DNA of 64,000 nucleotides from Phyllobacteriaceae bacterium (GTDB lineage: Bacteria > Pseudomonadota > Alphaproteobacteria > Rhizobiales > Rhizobiaceae): NCBI GenBank assembly GCA_002708825.1, contig PAPF01000016.1:1-64000 (forward strand), written 5' to 3'. Below are positions 35,479 through 47,917 of this stretch, piece by piece. A program made the translations under genes and the position numbers. How positions within the stretch are numbered: the first letter of the stretch is position 1; every line of letters starts with the position of its first letter. The notes under the pieces are model-generated. The model was given only the letters and a program-made list of their open reading frames with translations. It was not told the origin of the DNA and ran no database searches.

Positions 35479-36802
35479 GGTTGCACTTCTTGGCGCTGGC
35501 GCTCTGATGGGCGCGGTAGCGGTGACAGCGGTCCAGGGCGGACCGTGGGCGCCGGCCAATGCCGCCGGCTCCGAGACCTATCGCCAGCTCGCCATCTTCG
35601 GCGACATTTTCGAGCGCGTCCGTGGCCAGTACGTCACGCCGCCGGACGAGAAGAAGCTGATCGAATCTGCGATCAACGGCATGCTGACGTCGCTCGACCC
35701 GCATTCCTCGTACCTCAATCCGGATGATGCCAAGGACATGCGCGTCCAGACCAAGGGCGAATTCGGCGGCCTCGGAATCGAGGTCACCATGGAGAATGAA
35801 CTGGTCAAGGTGATCACACCCATCGACGACACGCCGGCCATGCGCGCTGGCGTCCTGGCGGGTGACCTGATTGCCGAGATCGACGGCGAGGAAGTGCGCG
35901 GCCTGTCGCTGGCCGAGGCGGTCGACCGGATGCGCGGCGAGGTCAACACCCCGATCGAACTGACCGTCCTTCGCGAGGGCGCGGACAAGCCGCTCAAGAT
36001 CAAGATCGTGCGCGACATCATCAAGGTGAAAGCGGTCAAGGACCGCGTCGAGGAGGATGTCGGCTACATCAAGATCACCTCCTTCACCGAAAAGACGTTC
36101 GGCGACCTGCAGGACGCGGTGACCCGGATCAAGAAGGAAGTTCCCGCCGACACGCTCAAGGGCTACGTGCTCGACCTGCGCCTCAATCCGGGCGGCCTGC
36201 TCGACCAGGCGGTCGCCGTGTCCGACGCTTTCCTCGACAAGGGCGAGATCGTTCGCACCAAGGGCCGCGAGGACCGCAACATCGACCTCTATTCGGCCCG
36301 TGCAGGCGACCTGACCGACGGGAAGCCCGTGATCGTGCTGATCAATGGCGGTTCGGCCAGCGCCTCGGAGATCGTCGCGGGCGCGTTGCAGGATCATCGC
36401 CGCGCCACCGTCCTGGGGTCGCGCTCCTTCGGCAAGGGATCGGTCCAGACCATCATCCCGCTGCAGGAAAACGGTGCGCTGCGCCTGACGACGGCGCTCT
36501 ACTACACCCCTTCGGGCAAGTCGATCCAGGGCGCGGGCATCAATCCCGACATCGAGGTTGCCCAGCCCCTGCCCGACGAACTCAAGGGCCGTGACCTGAC
36601 GCGCGGCGAATCGGAACTGCGCGGCCACATCAAGGGCGACGAGGAGAACGAGGAAGGTTCGGGTTCCATCGCCTATGTCCCGCCCGAAGCCAAGGATGAC
36701 CTGCAGCTTCAGGCCGCCCTGCAACTCCTGCGCGGCGAGACGACGAATCCCGCTTTCCCGCCGAGCCCCGACAAGGCGGTCGTCCTGCAGCAGGCGCAAT
36801 GA
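35468..36802 (+). CDS. ctpA: Carboxy-terminal processing protease (S41A)
   Basis: The 444-residue exported protease has an N-terminal signal anchor, a PDZ domain (about 85-165) with GGLGIEV, and the S41 catalytic domain with nucleophile Ser298 in SAS-A-SE and general base Lys323 in FGKGS, 25 residues apart as in Prc. CtpA trims periplasmic proteins and in related bacteria affects envelope integrity. Overlap with the EnvC-like gene suggests joint control of wall hydrolases. A strong terminator follows. Confidence 0.95.
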   Translation: MIRKVALLGAGALMGAVAVTAVQGGPWAPANAAGSETYRQLAIFGDIFERVRGQYVTPPDEKKLIESAINGMLTSLDPHSSYLNPDDAKDMRVQTKGEFGGLGIEVTMENELVKVITPIDDTPAMRAGVLAGDLIAEIDGEEVRGLSLAEAVDRMRGEVNTPIELTVLREGADKPLKIKIVRDIIKVKAVKDRVEEDVGYIKITSFTEKTFGDLQDAVTRIKKEVPADTLKGYVLDLRLNPGGLLDQAVAVSDAFLDKGEIVRTKGREDRNIDLYSARAGDLTDGKPVIVLINGGSASASEIVAGALQDHRRATVLGSRSFGKGSVQTIIPLQENGALRLTTALYYTPSGKSIQGAGINPDIEVAQPLPDELKGRDLTRGESELRGHIKGDEENEEGSGSIAYVPPEAKDDLQLQAALQLLRGETTNPAFPPSPDKAVVLQQAQ

Positions 36803-36811
36803 CAGAAGACG

Positions 36812-36840
36812 CCGCGGCCCCTTTCCGGGCCGCGGTTTTT
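36812..36840 (+). terminator. Intrinsic terminator after ctpA
   Basis: CCGCGGCCC (36812-36820) pairs with GGGCCGCGG (36827-36835) around CTTTCC and is followed by TTTTT. Confidence 0.88.
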
Positions 36841-36895
36841 CCCAGACAAGTGATGCGGGGCCGGGGTTTCCGGCGGACGATGCGGGCCGGACCAG

Positions 36896-38095
36896 ATGAC
36901 GGATAGCGGGGACCACAGGCGCGAGCGGGAAATCGACAAGCCCCTTGGCCAGGACGCCGGTCGCCGTAGCCGTGGTTACGGACTTCCACGCGGCTTGTTG
37001 GGCGCTGCCCTCGCCGTTGCCGTGGTCGCGCTTCCTGCCGCTTGGATCGCCCTGTCAAGCGACCCGTTTCGCGAAGTGGGGCCTGAAATGCTGGCGCCCA
37101 CCGCCCCGCCAGCCTCTGAAACCGCCGCGGTCCGGCCGGAACCCGCGCAAGGCACGCCTGCCGACCGCCAAGACGGTCCGGCAGTCATCAAGGTGCAGCC
37201 GGACGGAGCGGAGCAGGATACGGCAGAAGCGCAGTCGGGCGATTCCCCCAGCGTGATCGTGATCCGCGACCCCTCTGAGCTCAAGCAGAACACGCGCACC
37301 GCCCATCTGCCTGACCGCGCGCTGATCGAGCAGTCCCAATATGGTTCCTTGCCCGTGACCGGCCCCGACGGCCGGCGGCCTTTCGATGTCTATGCAGGTG
37401 CGTGGTCCGGGTCGCGCGGCGCCAAGGTGGCCATCGTCATCGGCGGTCTCGGCCTGTCGCAGACCGGAACCCAGGCCGCGATCGGCAAGCTGCCTTCGGG
37501 CGTCACGCTCGCCTTCTCTCCCCACGGCAACAGCCTGAACCGGTGGATGCAGGAGGCCCGCCGCGAGGGGCACGAGATCCTGATGCAGGTCCCGCTCGAA
37601 CCCTTCGATTTTCCGCGCGTCAATCCCGGGCGCAACACGCTGACCGTGAACGCCGAAGCCGGGGAGAACCTGGCCGGCCTCTATTGGGCCCTTGGCCGCA
37701 CCACCAATTACGTTGGCGTGATGAACTACATGGGTGCCCGATTCATGGGTGACGAAAAGGCCATGCAACCGGTCATGGCCGATCTCGCTGCCCGCGGTCT
37801 GATGTTTCTCGACGATGGCAGCTATGCACGTTCGCTCGCCCCGCAAATGGCGGCGCGTGAACGGATGCCCTTTGCCAGTGGAAATACCATCATCGACCAG
37901 GTGCAGGACCGTGCCGGGGTACTGAAGAAGCTCGATGAACTGGAGGCTGCGGCACGTGCGGGCGGCTCGGCCATCGGCATAGGCTCGGCATTCGACGTGA
38001 CAGTTGACACGGTCACCGCCTGGATTGTGGAGGCGCGCAGGCGGGGCGTAGAGATCGTTCCGGTATCCGCCCTCGCCGCCGATCCCAGGCGATAG
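36896..38095 (+). CDS. Divergent polysaccharide deacetylase (YibQ/DUF610) family protein
   Basis: The 399-residue protein has a transmembrane anchor (about 32-54), a Pro/Ala/Glu-rich periplasmic linker and a NodB-fold domain (about 180-395) with [23 protein letters not shown] and MGARFMG. The family is called divergent because the metal triad of true deacetylases is altered; here the usual second Asp reads as Gly in VIGGLG. Its function is unknown but it is tied to ctpA, envC and rppH in many alphaproteobacteria, suggesting a wall role. Confidence 0.88.
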   Translation: MTDSGDHRREREIDKPLGQDAGRRSRGYGLPRGLLGAALAVAVVALPAAWIALSSDPFREVGPEMLAPTAPPASETAAVRPEPAQGTPADRQDGPAVIKVQPDGAEQDTAEAQSGDSPSVIVIRDPSELKQNTRTAHLPDRALIEQSQYGSLPVTGPDGRRPFDVYAGAWSGSRGAKVAIVIGGLGLSQTGTQAAIGKLPSGVTLAFSPHGNSLNRWMQEARREGHEILMQVPLEPFDFPRVNPGRNTLTVNAEAGENLAGLYWALGRTTNYVGVMNYMGARFMGDEKAMQPVMADLAARGLMFLDDGSYARSLAPQMAARERMPFASGNTIIDQVQDRAGVLKKLDELEAAARAGGSAIGIGSAFDVTVDTVTAWIVEARRRGVEIVPVSALAADPRR

Positions 38096-38123
38096 GAAAG
38101 CGGCATTCGAAGGGGGACGGAAC

Positions 38124-38651
38124 ATGGGCAAGAAGCAGGGAAAAGGCAAGGACCTGCCTTACAGGGCCTGCGCGGGCGTGATGATCCTGAACCGGGAGGG
38201 ACTCGTCTGGACCGGCCGCCGGATCGCCGCAACTGACAGCGAGATGGCCGGATCGGCCCGCTTGTGGCAGATGCCGCAGGGCGGCATTGATGCCGGCGAA
38301 ACACCGGTGGAGGCCGCCTGGCGCGAACTCTACGGGGAAACCGGCATCAGGACCGCTTCGCTGATCGAGGAAGCGCCGGACTGGGTCTACTACGACCTGC
38401 CCGCGGATCTTGTCGGCAAGGCGCTCAAGGGTAAATATCGCGGCCAGAAGCAGCGCTGGTTTGCCTTCCGGTTTGAAGGCGAAGAAAGCGAGATCCGGAT
38501 CAATCCGCCGCCGGGCGGGCATCATCCGGAATTCGATGCCTGGGCCTGGACGCCGATGGCTTTATTGCCTGACCTGATCGTGCCCTTCAAGCGAAAGGTC
38601 TATGAACAGGTCATCGATATGTTCGCTCATCTTGCAGGCAAACCGGCCTGA
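38124..38651 (+). CDS. rppH: RNA pyrophosphohydrolase with altered Nudix box
   Basis: The 175-residue Nudix hydrolase would remove pyrophosphate from 5'-triphosphate mRNA and so trigger decay. It has the RppH hallmarks [10 protein letters not shown] and [10 protein letters not shown]. The Nudix signature (53-75) is complete except at residue 71, where the first Glu of the EE pair is Gly: REL-Y-G-E-T-G-I. The codon is GGG at 38334-38336, one transition from GAG. Loss of a metal ligand could reduce activity. It is the last gene of the block and converges on atpC. Confidence 0.93.
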   Translation: MGKKQGKGKDLPYRACAGVMILNREGLVWTGRRIAATDSEMAGSARLWQMPQGGIDAGETPVEAAWRELYGETGIRTASLIEEAPDWVYYDLPADLVGKALKGKYRGQKQRWFAFRFEGEESEIRINPPPGGHHPEFDAWAWTPMALLPDLIVPFKRKVYEQVIDMFAHLAGKPA

Positions 38652-38676
38652 CAGACCAACAGCGCTGCGTGGCACA

Positions 38677-38703
38677 ATGAAAACGGGCCCTAGCGGGCCC
38701 GTT
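38677..38703 (-). terminator. Terminator of the atp operon
   Basis: AACGGGCCC (38682-38690) and GGGCCCGTT (38695-38703) form a 9-bp stem with a TAGC loop. On the minus strand the stem runs into TTTTCATT, so it serves atpC. It may also stop rppH transcripts. Confidence 0.8.
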
Positions 38704-38731
38704 CACAAGAGACCGGTATTGCAAGCCCTTG

Positions 38732-39139
38732 TCAGGCCGGCAGGATGGCGCCCTGCAACGTCGTCAACTGGTCCAGGAATTCCTGGGCACGCTGTTTGCC
38801 GTCGTCGTCCTGGGCGTCTGCCAGGTCTTCGCGGGCTTCCGCGATGCGGCGCTCGATGTCCGCCTTGTCGATATTGTCGACATGTACCGAAGCCTCGGCA
38901 AGAACCGTGCAGCTCTCGGGCATGACATCGGCGAAACCGCCGAAGATCACGTAGCGGTCTGTCTTGCCGGCCGCCGTGTTCACGGTGACCACGCCGGGCC
39001 GGATGGACGTCATCAGCGGGGCATGGTTGGCCATGACGGTCATGTCACCGTCAACGCCGGGCACCACGACCGATTCGACATCCTCTGAGACCAGCAGCCG
39101 TTCCGGAGAAACCAGTTCGAACTTGAAGGATTGGGCCAT
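38732..39139 (-). CDS. atpC: ATP synthase F1 subunit epsilon
   Basis: The 135-residue protein shows the N-terminal beta-sandwich (FELVSPERLL, VPGVDGDMTVMANHAP) and a C-terminal helical hairpin (about 90-130). Epsilon connects gamma to the c-ring and can inhibit ATP hydrolysis. It closes the atpHAGDC operon. Confidence 0.96.
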   Translation of the reverse strand: MAQSFKFELVSPERLLVSEDVESVVVPGVDGDMTVMANHAPLMTSIRPGVVTVNTAAGKTDRYVIFGGFADVMPESCTVLAEASVHVDNIDKADIERRIAEAREDLADAQDDDGKQRAQEFLDQLTTLQGAILPA

Positions 39140-39220
39140 TTCAATCTAGCGAACAGCGGACGGCACAAGCACCGCCGGAACCATCCCTGTTCGCTACTCC
39201 CTGTTCCCGATTCGCTTCTA

Positions 39221-40705
<1,485 letters not shown>

Positions 40706-40720
40706 TTACCTTTTCTAACC

Positions 40721-41602
40721 TCAGAGCGCTTCGGCGCCCGAAATGATTTCAATGAGTTCCTTGGTGATCTGCGCCTGGCGCTGACGGTTGTAGGAAAGCG
40801 TCAGCTTGTCGATCATCTCACCGGCATTGCGCGTCGCATTGTCCATCGCGGACATCTGCGCGCCGTAGAAGGAAGCCTGGTTTTCCAGCAGCGCACGGAA
40901 GATCTGCACGGAAATGTTGCGCGGGATCAGCGCCTCGAGGATCGTGCCGGCATCCGGCTCGTACTCGTAGGTGGCGCCCGCCGTGTCCGCCACTGCCTCG
41001 TCATCGCCGGCGCTGGCCGGGATCACCTGCTGGGCGGTCGGCACCTGGCTGATCACGGACTTGAATTCCGAGTAGAACAGCGTGCAGACGTCGAACTGGT
41101 TGTCATCGAACAGCGCGATGATCTTCTTGCCGATCGCATCGGCGTTGGCGAAGCCGATATTGCGCACTTCGCGAAGATCGACGCGGTCGATGATCAGGTT
41201 GGCGTGATCGCGCCGCAACTGGTCGTAGCCCTTCTTGCCGACGCACAGGATCTTGACCTGCTTTCCGTCGGAAAGAAGCTTGCGGATGCGCTCGCGCGCC
41301 AGACGGACGATCTGGGTGTTGAAGCCGCCGCACAGCCCGCGTTCACCCGTGCAGACGACGAGCAGATGCGTTTCGTCCTTGCCCGTGCCGGTCATCAGGC
41401 GCGGGGCATCGGCCCCGTCGCCCACGACCGACGCGATATTGGCCAGAACGGCGCCCATCCGTTGCGAATAGGGACGGGCAGCCTCCGCCGATTCCTGCGC
41501 GCGGCGCAGTTTCGCGGCGGCGACCATCTGCATCGCCTTGGTGATCTTCTGCGTCGCCTTGACCGATGCAATGCGGACGCGGAGGTCTTTCAAAGAGGCC
41601 AT
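40721..41602 (-). CDS. atpG: ATP synthase F1 subunit gamma
   Basis: The 293-residue rotor subunit starts [24 protein letters not shown] in the usual way and ends with the conserved helix [19 protein letters not shown]. The two terminal helices form the central coiled coil. It lies 19 nt after atpA. Confidence 0.97.
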   Translation of the reverse strand: MASLKDLRVRIASVKATQKITKAMQMVAAAKLRRAQESAEAARPYSQRMGAVLANIASVVGDGADAPRLMTGTGKDETHLLVVCTGERGLCGGFNTQIVRLARERIRKLLSDGKQVKILCVGKKGYDQLRRDHANLIIDRVDLREVRNIGFANADAIGKKIIALFDDNQFDVCTLFYSEFKSVISQVPTAQQVIPASAGDDEAVADTAGATYEYEPDAGTILEALIPRNISVQIFRALLENQASFYGAQMSAMDNATRNAGEMIDKLTLSYNRQRQAQITKELIEIISGAEAL

Positions 41603-41621
41603 GTCGGTTCCCGTTCAGCTG

Positions 41622-43150
<1,529 letters not shown>

Positions 43151-43151
<1 letters not shown>

Positions 43152-43711
43152 CAGCCGACCTCTTTCAGTGCAAGCTTCATCGAAGTGAGTTTCGTTTTGA
43201 GCGACGTATCGATCTGCCTGGAGCCGATCTTCACGATCAGGCCGCCAAGTATGGAGGGATCAACCGTCAGATTTATGGCGACATCCTTGCCGGCGACGTC
43301 CTTGAGCGCCGTGGCAAGCTCCTTCTGCTGCGTCGCATTCAGCGCGTGGGCGCTGACGACATCGGCGGCGATCTCGCCGCGCGCTTCGGCCGCGATGGCG
43401 CGGAAGGCGGTGATGATGCCCGGCAGCGCGAACAGGCGCCGGTTGCGGGCAACGACCTTCAGGAAATTGGCCAGCAGGCCGTCGACGCCCGCCTTCTCGC
43501 CGATGGCCGCGATCGCCCTGTACTGTTCGTCGGCCGAGAAGACCGGGCTTTCGATCAGGCGCTTGAAATCGGCCGATTCGCCGATCAGCGCCTCGACCTG
43601 GCCAAGGCCGGTTTCCACCGCTTCGACCGAACCGGATTCGGCCGCAAGCTCGTAGAGCGAGCCCGCATAGCGCCTTGCGACACCGGAAATGAGAGAGGAA
43701 GACTGTGCCAC
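43151..43711 (-). CDS. atpH: ATP synthase F1 subunit delta
   Basis: The 186-residue stator subunit has the N-terminal six-helix domain ([12 protein letters not shown]) and the C-terminal [19 protein letters not shown] motif. It anchors the alpha3-beta3 head to the peripheral stalk. It is the first gene of the operon. The F0 genes (atpB, E, F) are not in the window, as is usual in Rhizobiales. Confidence 0.96.
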
Positions 43712-43949
43712 GGGTGACCGTTTCTCTTTCTGGCGGGATCAAGTTGCGGCTGCGAGCCGGCCTGTCGACCGCTCAAGCCCTTGATCATATTGACGTTTTC
43801 TGGCGTTGATCGCGGCGTTTCCGCCTTGTTTCCGCCAAAATGCGCTTGCCGTCTAACACAAGCTCATGAGACTCGCAACATGGCCGCAGTCATGCTTTTG
43901 GATCAACTTGCCGCAGCGCAGCAGTATCCGGCGGCGCGCCTTGCGGCGT

Positions 43950-44345
43950 TCAGGCGACATATCCGAAGGCATAGGCGCCGCTAAGCGCGCAAAGTCCCGC
44001 GCTCGACAGCAATACGAAGACGGTCGCAAGTCGCGATGCGCTGCGCGAGAACAGCGCCAGGAGCGCGCCGAGCGCGGCCAGTCCCCAGCCGAGCGAGAGC
44101 GACATGACAAGCATCTGTTGCGACCCGAGCAGGATGCAGAAGGCACCCTGCCCGAGCAGGAAACCGCCCGGCAATGACCGCGCCAGCGCCACCGCGTCGC
44201 CATTGCGCCGCGCATCCGGCGCCAGCACCGCCAGCGCGATTCGCGGAACCGTGAGAAGCAGCAGACCGGCCAGGCTCGTGGCTGCCGCCGCCCAGAAGGC
44301 CAGCCACTCGCCCTGGGTGATCGGCCACGGAAACGCGAAATCCAT
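43950..44345 (-). CDS. Hypothetical four-helix membrane protein
   Basis: The 131-residue protein has four hydrophobic segments (about 15-36, 57-77, 80-97, 105-128) separated by short loops, the first holding PDARRNGDA. No family was recognised, though the layout resembles small DUF4345-like membrane proteins. It starts at ATG 44345. It lies in the accessory gap between atpH and priA. Confidence 0.6.
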   Translation of the reverse strand: MDFAFPWPITQGEWLAFWAAAATSLAGLLLLTVPRIALAVLAPDARRNGDAVALARSLPGGFLLGQGAFCILLGSQQMLVMSLSLGWGLAALGALLALFSRSASRLATVFVLLSSAGLCALSGAYAFGYVA

Positions 44346-44459
44346 CGGCTGGCTCCTTGCAGAGGGGGGATGATCGGGCCGAATCGCGGCGGCCGGGAAT
44401 GGCCGCTTGCGCCGCGAGAAGAATCCCGCCTTGCCATCCCTGTCAAGCGGCGGTCCCGT

Positions 44460-45194
44460 TCACTTCACCGAGCGGTTGGCGGCATCCGGGCCGCACAGCC
44501 CCGTGACCGTGACGGCCGGCGCGCTGTTTTCCCCGCGCGCCACCGTGATCGATCCGTCGAGAAGCGTCAGGATCTTCGTGCGGCCGCTGACGGTGAAATC
44601 CAGTTCGAGCGCCACGGGCACCGGTTCGAGTGTCTGGTAGCGGCGCCTTTCGCCATCGGGCCTCTTGTCCCGGCTGACCAGCGCAAGTTCGCGCAGCAAG
44701 CCGTTCACGCGCGCATAACCGCGCTCGAACGTTCCGAACCCGTCGAAACGCCGCTCGGTGAAGAAAAGCGTCGCAGGATCGGCATGCACGGTCTTCTGGC
44801 TCGTCAGTTCCTTGTCCGCCGCGCCCTCGCTCGCACCCTCCGGCGGGCCGCCCGCGGCAAGGAAGCGGCAATGCGCGCCCGGATGATCGAAACCGATGGC
44901 CGTGAGCGAAGGCGGTGCGCCGGCCGGATCGGGCAGGTCGGGCGCCCCGTCGGCGACAGGCGCGCCATCCGGCACGGCCACAGGTTCCGTTGGCTCACCG
45001 TCTTCCGAAGCCGCGTCCTCGGGGCCGCCGGCGGCCGTTTCCGCACCGGGACCGGGCTCGACGGGAGCGGCTGCCGGCAACCCGGTTCCGGGCTCCGGAT
45101 CGCCGTTTTCCTGGGCAAGCGCCGGCCCGCAGGTCAGCGCCAAGGCGAGCAGCGCCGCGATGGGAAAGGATTTTGCCCGTCTTGCTACGGTCAT
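44460..45194 (-). CDS. Hypothetical secreted protein with acidic Pro/Ala-rich linker
   Basis: The 244-residue protein has a clear signal peptide (cleavage after ALA, near residue 27), a low-complexity stretch rich in Pro, Ala, Gly and Glu (28-95) and a compact C-terminal domain (about 97-244) with paired Cys (Cys109 and the Cys in VTGLCGPD), which may form a disulfide. No family was recognised. Its role is unknown. Confidence 0.6.
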   Translation of the reverse strand: MTVARRAKSFPIAALLALALTCGPALAQENGDPEPGTGLPAAAPVEPGPGAETAAGGPEDAASEDGEPTEPVAVPDGAPVADGAPDLPDPAGAPPSLTAIGFDHPGAHCRFLAAGGPPEGASEGAADKELTSQKTVHADPATLFFTERRFDGFGTFERGYARVNGLLRELALVSRDKRPDGERRRYQTLEPVPVALELDFTVSGRTKILTLLDGSITVARGENSAPAVTVTGLCGPDAANRSVK

Positions 45195-45264
45195 GGGAAA
45201 GGCTTCCTGCGTGGCTGTAGCGGGGAGTCTAGCCGATCATGCCGCCGGAGCAAGGCCCGGTCCC

Positions 45265-46122
45265 TCAGTCCAGCATCGACGCGATCATGGCTGCCGAGGA
45301 CCGCGCATCCACTTCACTGTCGCGGACAAGCTGGTCGAAATGCGCCGTCAGCGCCTGTACCTGCCGGCTTTCGCGGAACACCAGGTACTGGCTGCCGATA
45401 TAGACGACGCCGATCAGCGGTCCGAACACGGTGACAGGCGCGGAATAGACCTTGCGGTTGTCGTAGAGATAGAGCCGGAGCGAGGGATAGAGCCGCGCGC
45501 AGCTTTCCGCCATCACCTCGATCTGCCGGCGCCGCGCCGGTTCGGGCAGTCCGGACCAGTAGCCTTCGCCGCGCGCCAGCGAGCGGATCATCTCCAGCGA
45601 CACGCAGATCTCGTAGTCCGATCCCGGCGACTGCAGGAACTGCGCCTGATCCTCCACCGCCGCCGTCGCCTGCGCCGGCGTCTTGTCGAGGAAAGCCGAA
45701 TATTCGAAGTCGAGAACGGCGTCGGTCTTGAGGATGTCGGGCAGCGTTGCCGGCACATAGCGGATCTTGTGGCCCGCCGCCTCGCGGTGCCACTCGCGGA
45801 TCTGGTCGTCGGACGGCGTATGCTTGGCGTCGGCGACACGGAAACTGGCCTTGAGAAGGTCCGCCGCCGTTTCGCTGCGCTCCGACAGGCCAAGCAGCCA
45901 GTCGGCCGAAACGCCGAGCGCCGAGGCGCATTGCGCTGCCAGATGGGCATTCGGCAGCCGGAGGTCGTCAGCGCCGCCCAGCACCTGGGCTATGGTCGAA
46001 CGGTCCACCCCGCAGGCCCGCGCAAGCGCCGAGCGGCTCATACCGGTCGCGGCCATGCGGGCGGAAAGGCGATGGCGGAACAGGCGGGCTCTTTCTTCCT
46101 TGTCCATGTATTTTCTCATCAT
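45265..46122 (-). CDS. XRE-family regulator with large C-terminal sensor-like domain
   Basis: The 285-residue protein has a Cro/CI helix-turn-helix at about 17-75 (MSRSALARACGVDRSTIAQVL) and a 200-residue C-terminal domain with predicted alpha/beta structure. The tail contains YEICVSLEMIRSLARG and VFGPLIGVVYIGSQYLVF, suggesting a ligand-binding fold. The start may instead be ATG 46107. It is divergent from a DUF2061 gene, which it might control. Confidence 0.8.
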   Translation of the reverse strand: MMRKYMDKEERARLFRHRLSARMAATGMSRSALARACGVDRSTIAQVLGGADDLRLPNAHLAAQCASALGVSADWLLGLSERSETAADLLKASFRVADAKHTPSDDQIREWHREAAGHKIRYVPATLPDILKTDAVLDFEYSAFLDKTPAQATAAVEDQAQFLQSPGSDYEICVSLEMIRSLARGEGYWSGLPEPARRRQIEVMAESCARLYPSLRLYLYDNRKVYSAPVTVFGPLIGVVYIGSQYLVFRESRQVQALTAHFDQLVRDSEVDARSSAAMIASMLD

Positions 46123-46230
46123 ACAGGAGAATAATGATCAAATCAGTTTTTTTGCAGCAGATTATCAGAATTCCCGTGGCAGGCAAGGAGCGCCTATTCC
46201 CGAAGGCGTTCGGAACCAAACGGGGTTGAT

Positions 46231-46455
46231 ATGGAATCGAGATTGAGAACCGTCGCCAAGGCCGCCACATGGCAGATGCTGGGCCTGGTGACCATGAGCC
46301 TGCTGGCCTGGTTCCAGACCGGCTCGATCGCCGGCGCATTCACCTTTGCCGCATCGGCGGCGCTGGTCGGCTTCGTGATGTTCTTCATTCACGAGCGCGT
46401 CTGGGGCTTCGTGCGCTGGGGGTGCCAGGGGAGCAGGGCGGACGCGCAAGCCTGA
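46231..46455 (+). CDS. DUF2061 small membrane protein
   Basis: The 74-residue protein has two membrane segments (about 12-27 and 32-52) and the family pattern E-x-x-L-R-x-V-x-K-A-x-x-W (MESRLRTVAKAATWQ), ending HERVWGFVRWG. DUF2061 proteins are found in many proteobacteria, sometimes fused to adenylylsulfate kinases. Function is unknown. Confidence 0.8.
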   Translation: MESRLRTVAKAATWQMLGLVTMSLLAWFQTGSIAGAFTFAASAALVGFVMFFIHERVWGFVRWGCQGSRADAQA

Positions 46456-46597
46456 TCCCAGTCTGGAAACCTTCCAATCTGCTACGCCTCCGCTTGCAAC
46501 GGGCCGGACCCGGTGCCATGCGTCGTGCCGCCCGCGGCGCTCATGCCGCGTGCGGGTTCAATGTTGGGGCCTTGACCCCCATCGATTGGAGAGAAAG

Positions 46598-47014
46598 ATG
46601 ACCAAGTCCAGCCATTCCATGGCACTCGCCCTTGTCGCGGCCCTCATCGCATGTCCCGCCCTTGCCTCCGGGCCGGGCGCGAAATCCAAACCCGGAGAGC
46701 ATTTCGACTTCGCCAAGCCGAAGACCGAAGCCGAGGCCCGGGAGGCGCTGCGCGACCATTCCTCCGAAATGGTGATCGCACTGACGAAGGGCGATCCCTA
46801 CGGTATTCATGAGGAAAGCTACTACCTGGAAGATGCCACCGCGTTCCTGCGGGAGGCGGGCATCCTGGGCGCAACGGAAGGCCTCGCTTTGGCCAATGTC
46901 ATCGAGGCCGTTCATCTGGCCTCCGAGGACGAGGACCTTGCCGCGATCAGGAAGCACATGCCGGATCTCCTGTCACGCATCGACCATGTGCTGATCCGGC
47001 CTGCCGGAAGCTGA
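46598..47014 (+). CDS. Hypothetical periplasmic helical protein
   Basis: The 138-residue protein has a signal peptide (cleavage near ALA, residue 24) and a mature part made of amphipathic helices (ALRDHSSEMVIALTKGD, HEESYYLEDATAFLRE). The layout resembles small DUF6746-like periplasmic helical proteins, but the match is by feel only. ATG 46598 follows GGAGAGAAAG. No partner is evident. Confidence 0.65.
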   Translation: MTKSSHSMALALVAALIACPALASGPGAKSKPGEHFDFAKPKTEAEAREALRDHSSEMVIALTKGDPYGIHEESYYLEDATAFLREAGILGATEGLALANVIEAVHLASEDEDLAAIRKHMPDLLSRIDHVLIRPAGS

Positions 47015-47062
47015 CCGGCCTCCGCCGGACGGCCGGTGGTCAGGTCCGCCGGCCGGCAAGCC

Positions 47063-47824
47063 TCAGACGCGCCCTTCCGTCCGGATATGCAGGGTCGCGC
47101 CGCAATGCTTGCAATGGACCGCGTCGGCATCGTGCAGGAACAGCCCGCACGTCTTGCACTCATGGGTCACCTTGGAGGGCCTGAACAATACCTGCAGCAG
47201 GCGCAGGAAGAGCGTGACACCGATGATCGTGACGGCCACCGAGAGCATCCGGCCCGGTGTTCCGGTAAGCGTGATGTCGCCAAATCCGGTTGTCGTCAGC
47301 GCCGTGACCGTGAAATAGAGTGCATCCGCATAGTTGCGGATCTGCGGGTTGACGTTGTGCTGCAGCACATAGATCAGCCCGGTCATGACGAACAGGAAGA
47401 CGGCGAGATTGGCGACCGCCAGAACCACGTCCTCATGCTTGCGGAAAAACCACAGATCCTGCCTGAGCCGGCTGAGCAACTGGTAGGTGTGCAGCAGGCG
47501 CAACGTTCGCAGGATGCGCAGGAAGCCGAATCCCTCGCCCGCGATGGGCGCCAGGAAGGACACGATGGCCGCGGCATCCGCCCAGGTGGACAGGCGGACA
47601 AGGAAGCGCCCGCGCTCGGCCTGGATCCAGGCCCGCAGGCAGAAATCGGTAAGGATCACCAGGCCCAGGGCGAAGTCGATGATCTCGATGGCCCGGTTGC
47701 GGGCGATGAAGGAGGTGGAGATGACAAACAGGATGGTGACGCTGTCAAACGCCAGCAAGGCATAGCGAAACCGGTAGGCCGCCGGGGAACTGCCTTCATA
47801 AAGGTTTCGGATCGCGTCCAGCAT
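47063..47824 (-). CDS. Voltage-gated potassium-channel-like protein with C-terminal zinc ribbon
   Basis: The 253-residue protein has six membrane segments: an S1-S4 voltage-sensor-like unit with an Arg-bearing S4 (FLRILRTLRLL, about 101-111), and a pore helix with TTTGFGD at 177-183 between S5 and S6. TTTGFGD departs from the usual TVGYGD filter, so ion preference is open. The last 35 residues hold a zinc ribbon with Cys223, Cys226, Cys238 and Cys241. The start is ATG 47824. Confidence 0.85.
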   Translation of the reverse strand: MLDAIRNLYEGSSPAAYRFRYALLAFDSVTILFVISTSFIARNRAIEIIDFALGLVILTDFCLRAWIQAERGRFLVRLSTWADAAAIVSFLAPIAGEGFGFLRILRTLRLLHTYQLLSRLRQDLWFFRKHEDVVLAVANLAVFLFVMTGLIYVLQHNVNPQIRNYADALYFTVTALTTTGFGDITLTGTPGRMLSVAVTIIGVTLFLRLLQVLFRPSKVTHECKTCGLFLHDADAVHCKHCGATLHIRTEGRV

Positions 47825-47917
47825 CGTTCCCGTGTTTCGTCGCCCTCGTTCCTCTGGCACGGGCCCACAATGCAGGAACCGGCGGCTTTTTCCAGCCCCC
47901 GCCCTCCCGCCGGCCGC

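Noticed and set aside
43853-44446. 197-codon minus-strand frame near the small membrane protein
   Set aside because: Arg/Ser-rich and overlaps a better candidate (43950-44345) with clean membrane helices in another frame.
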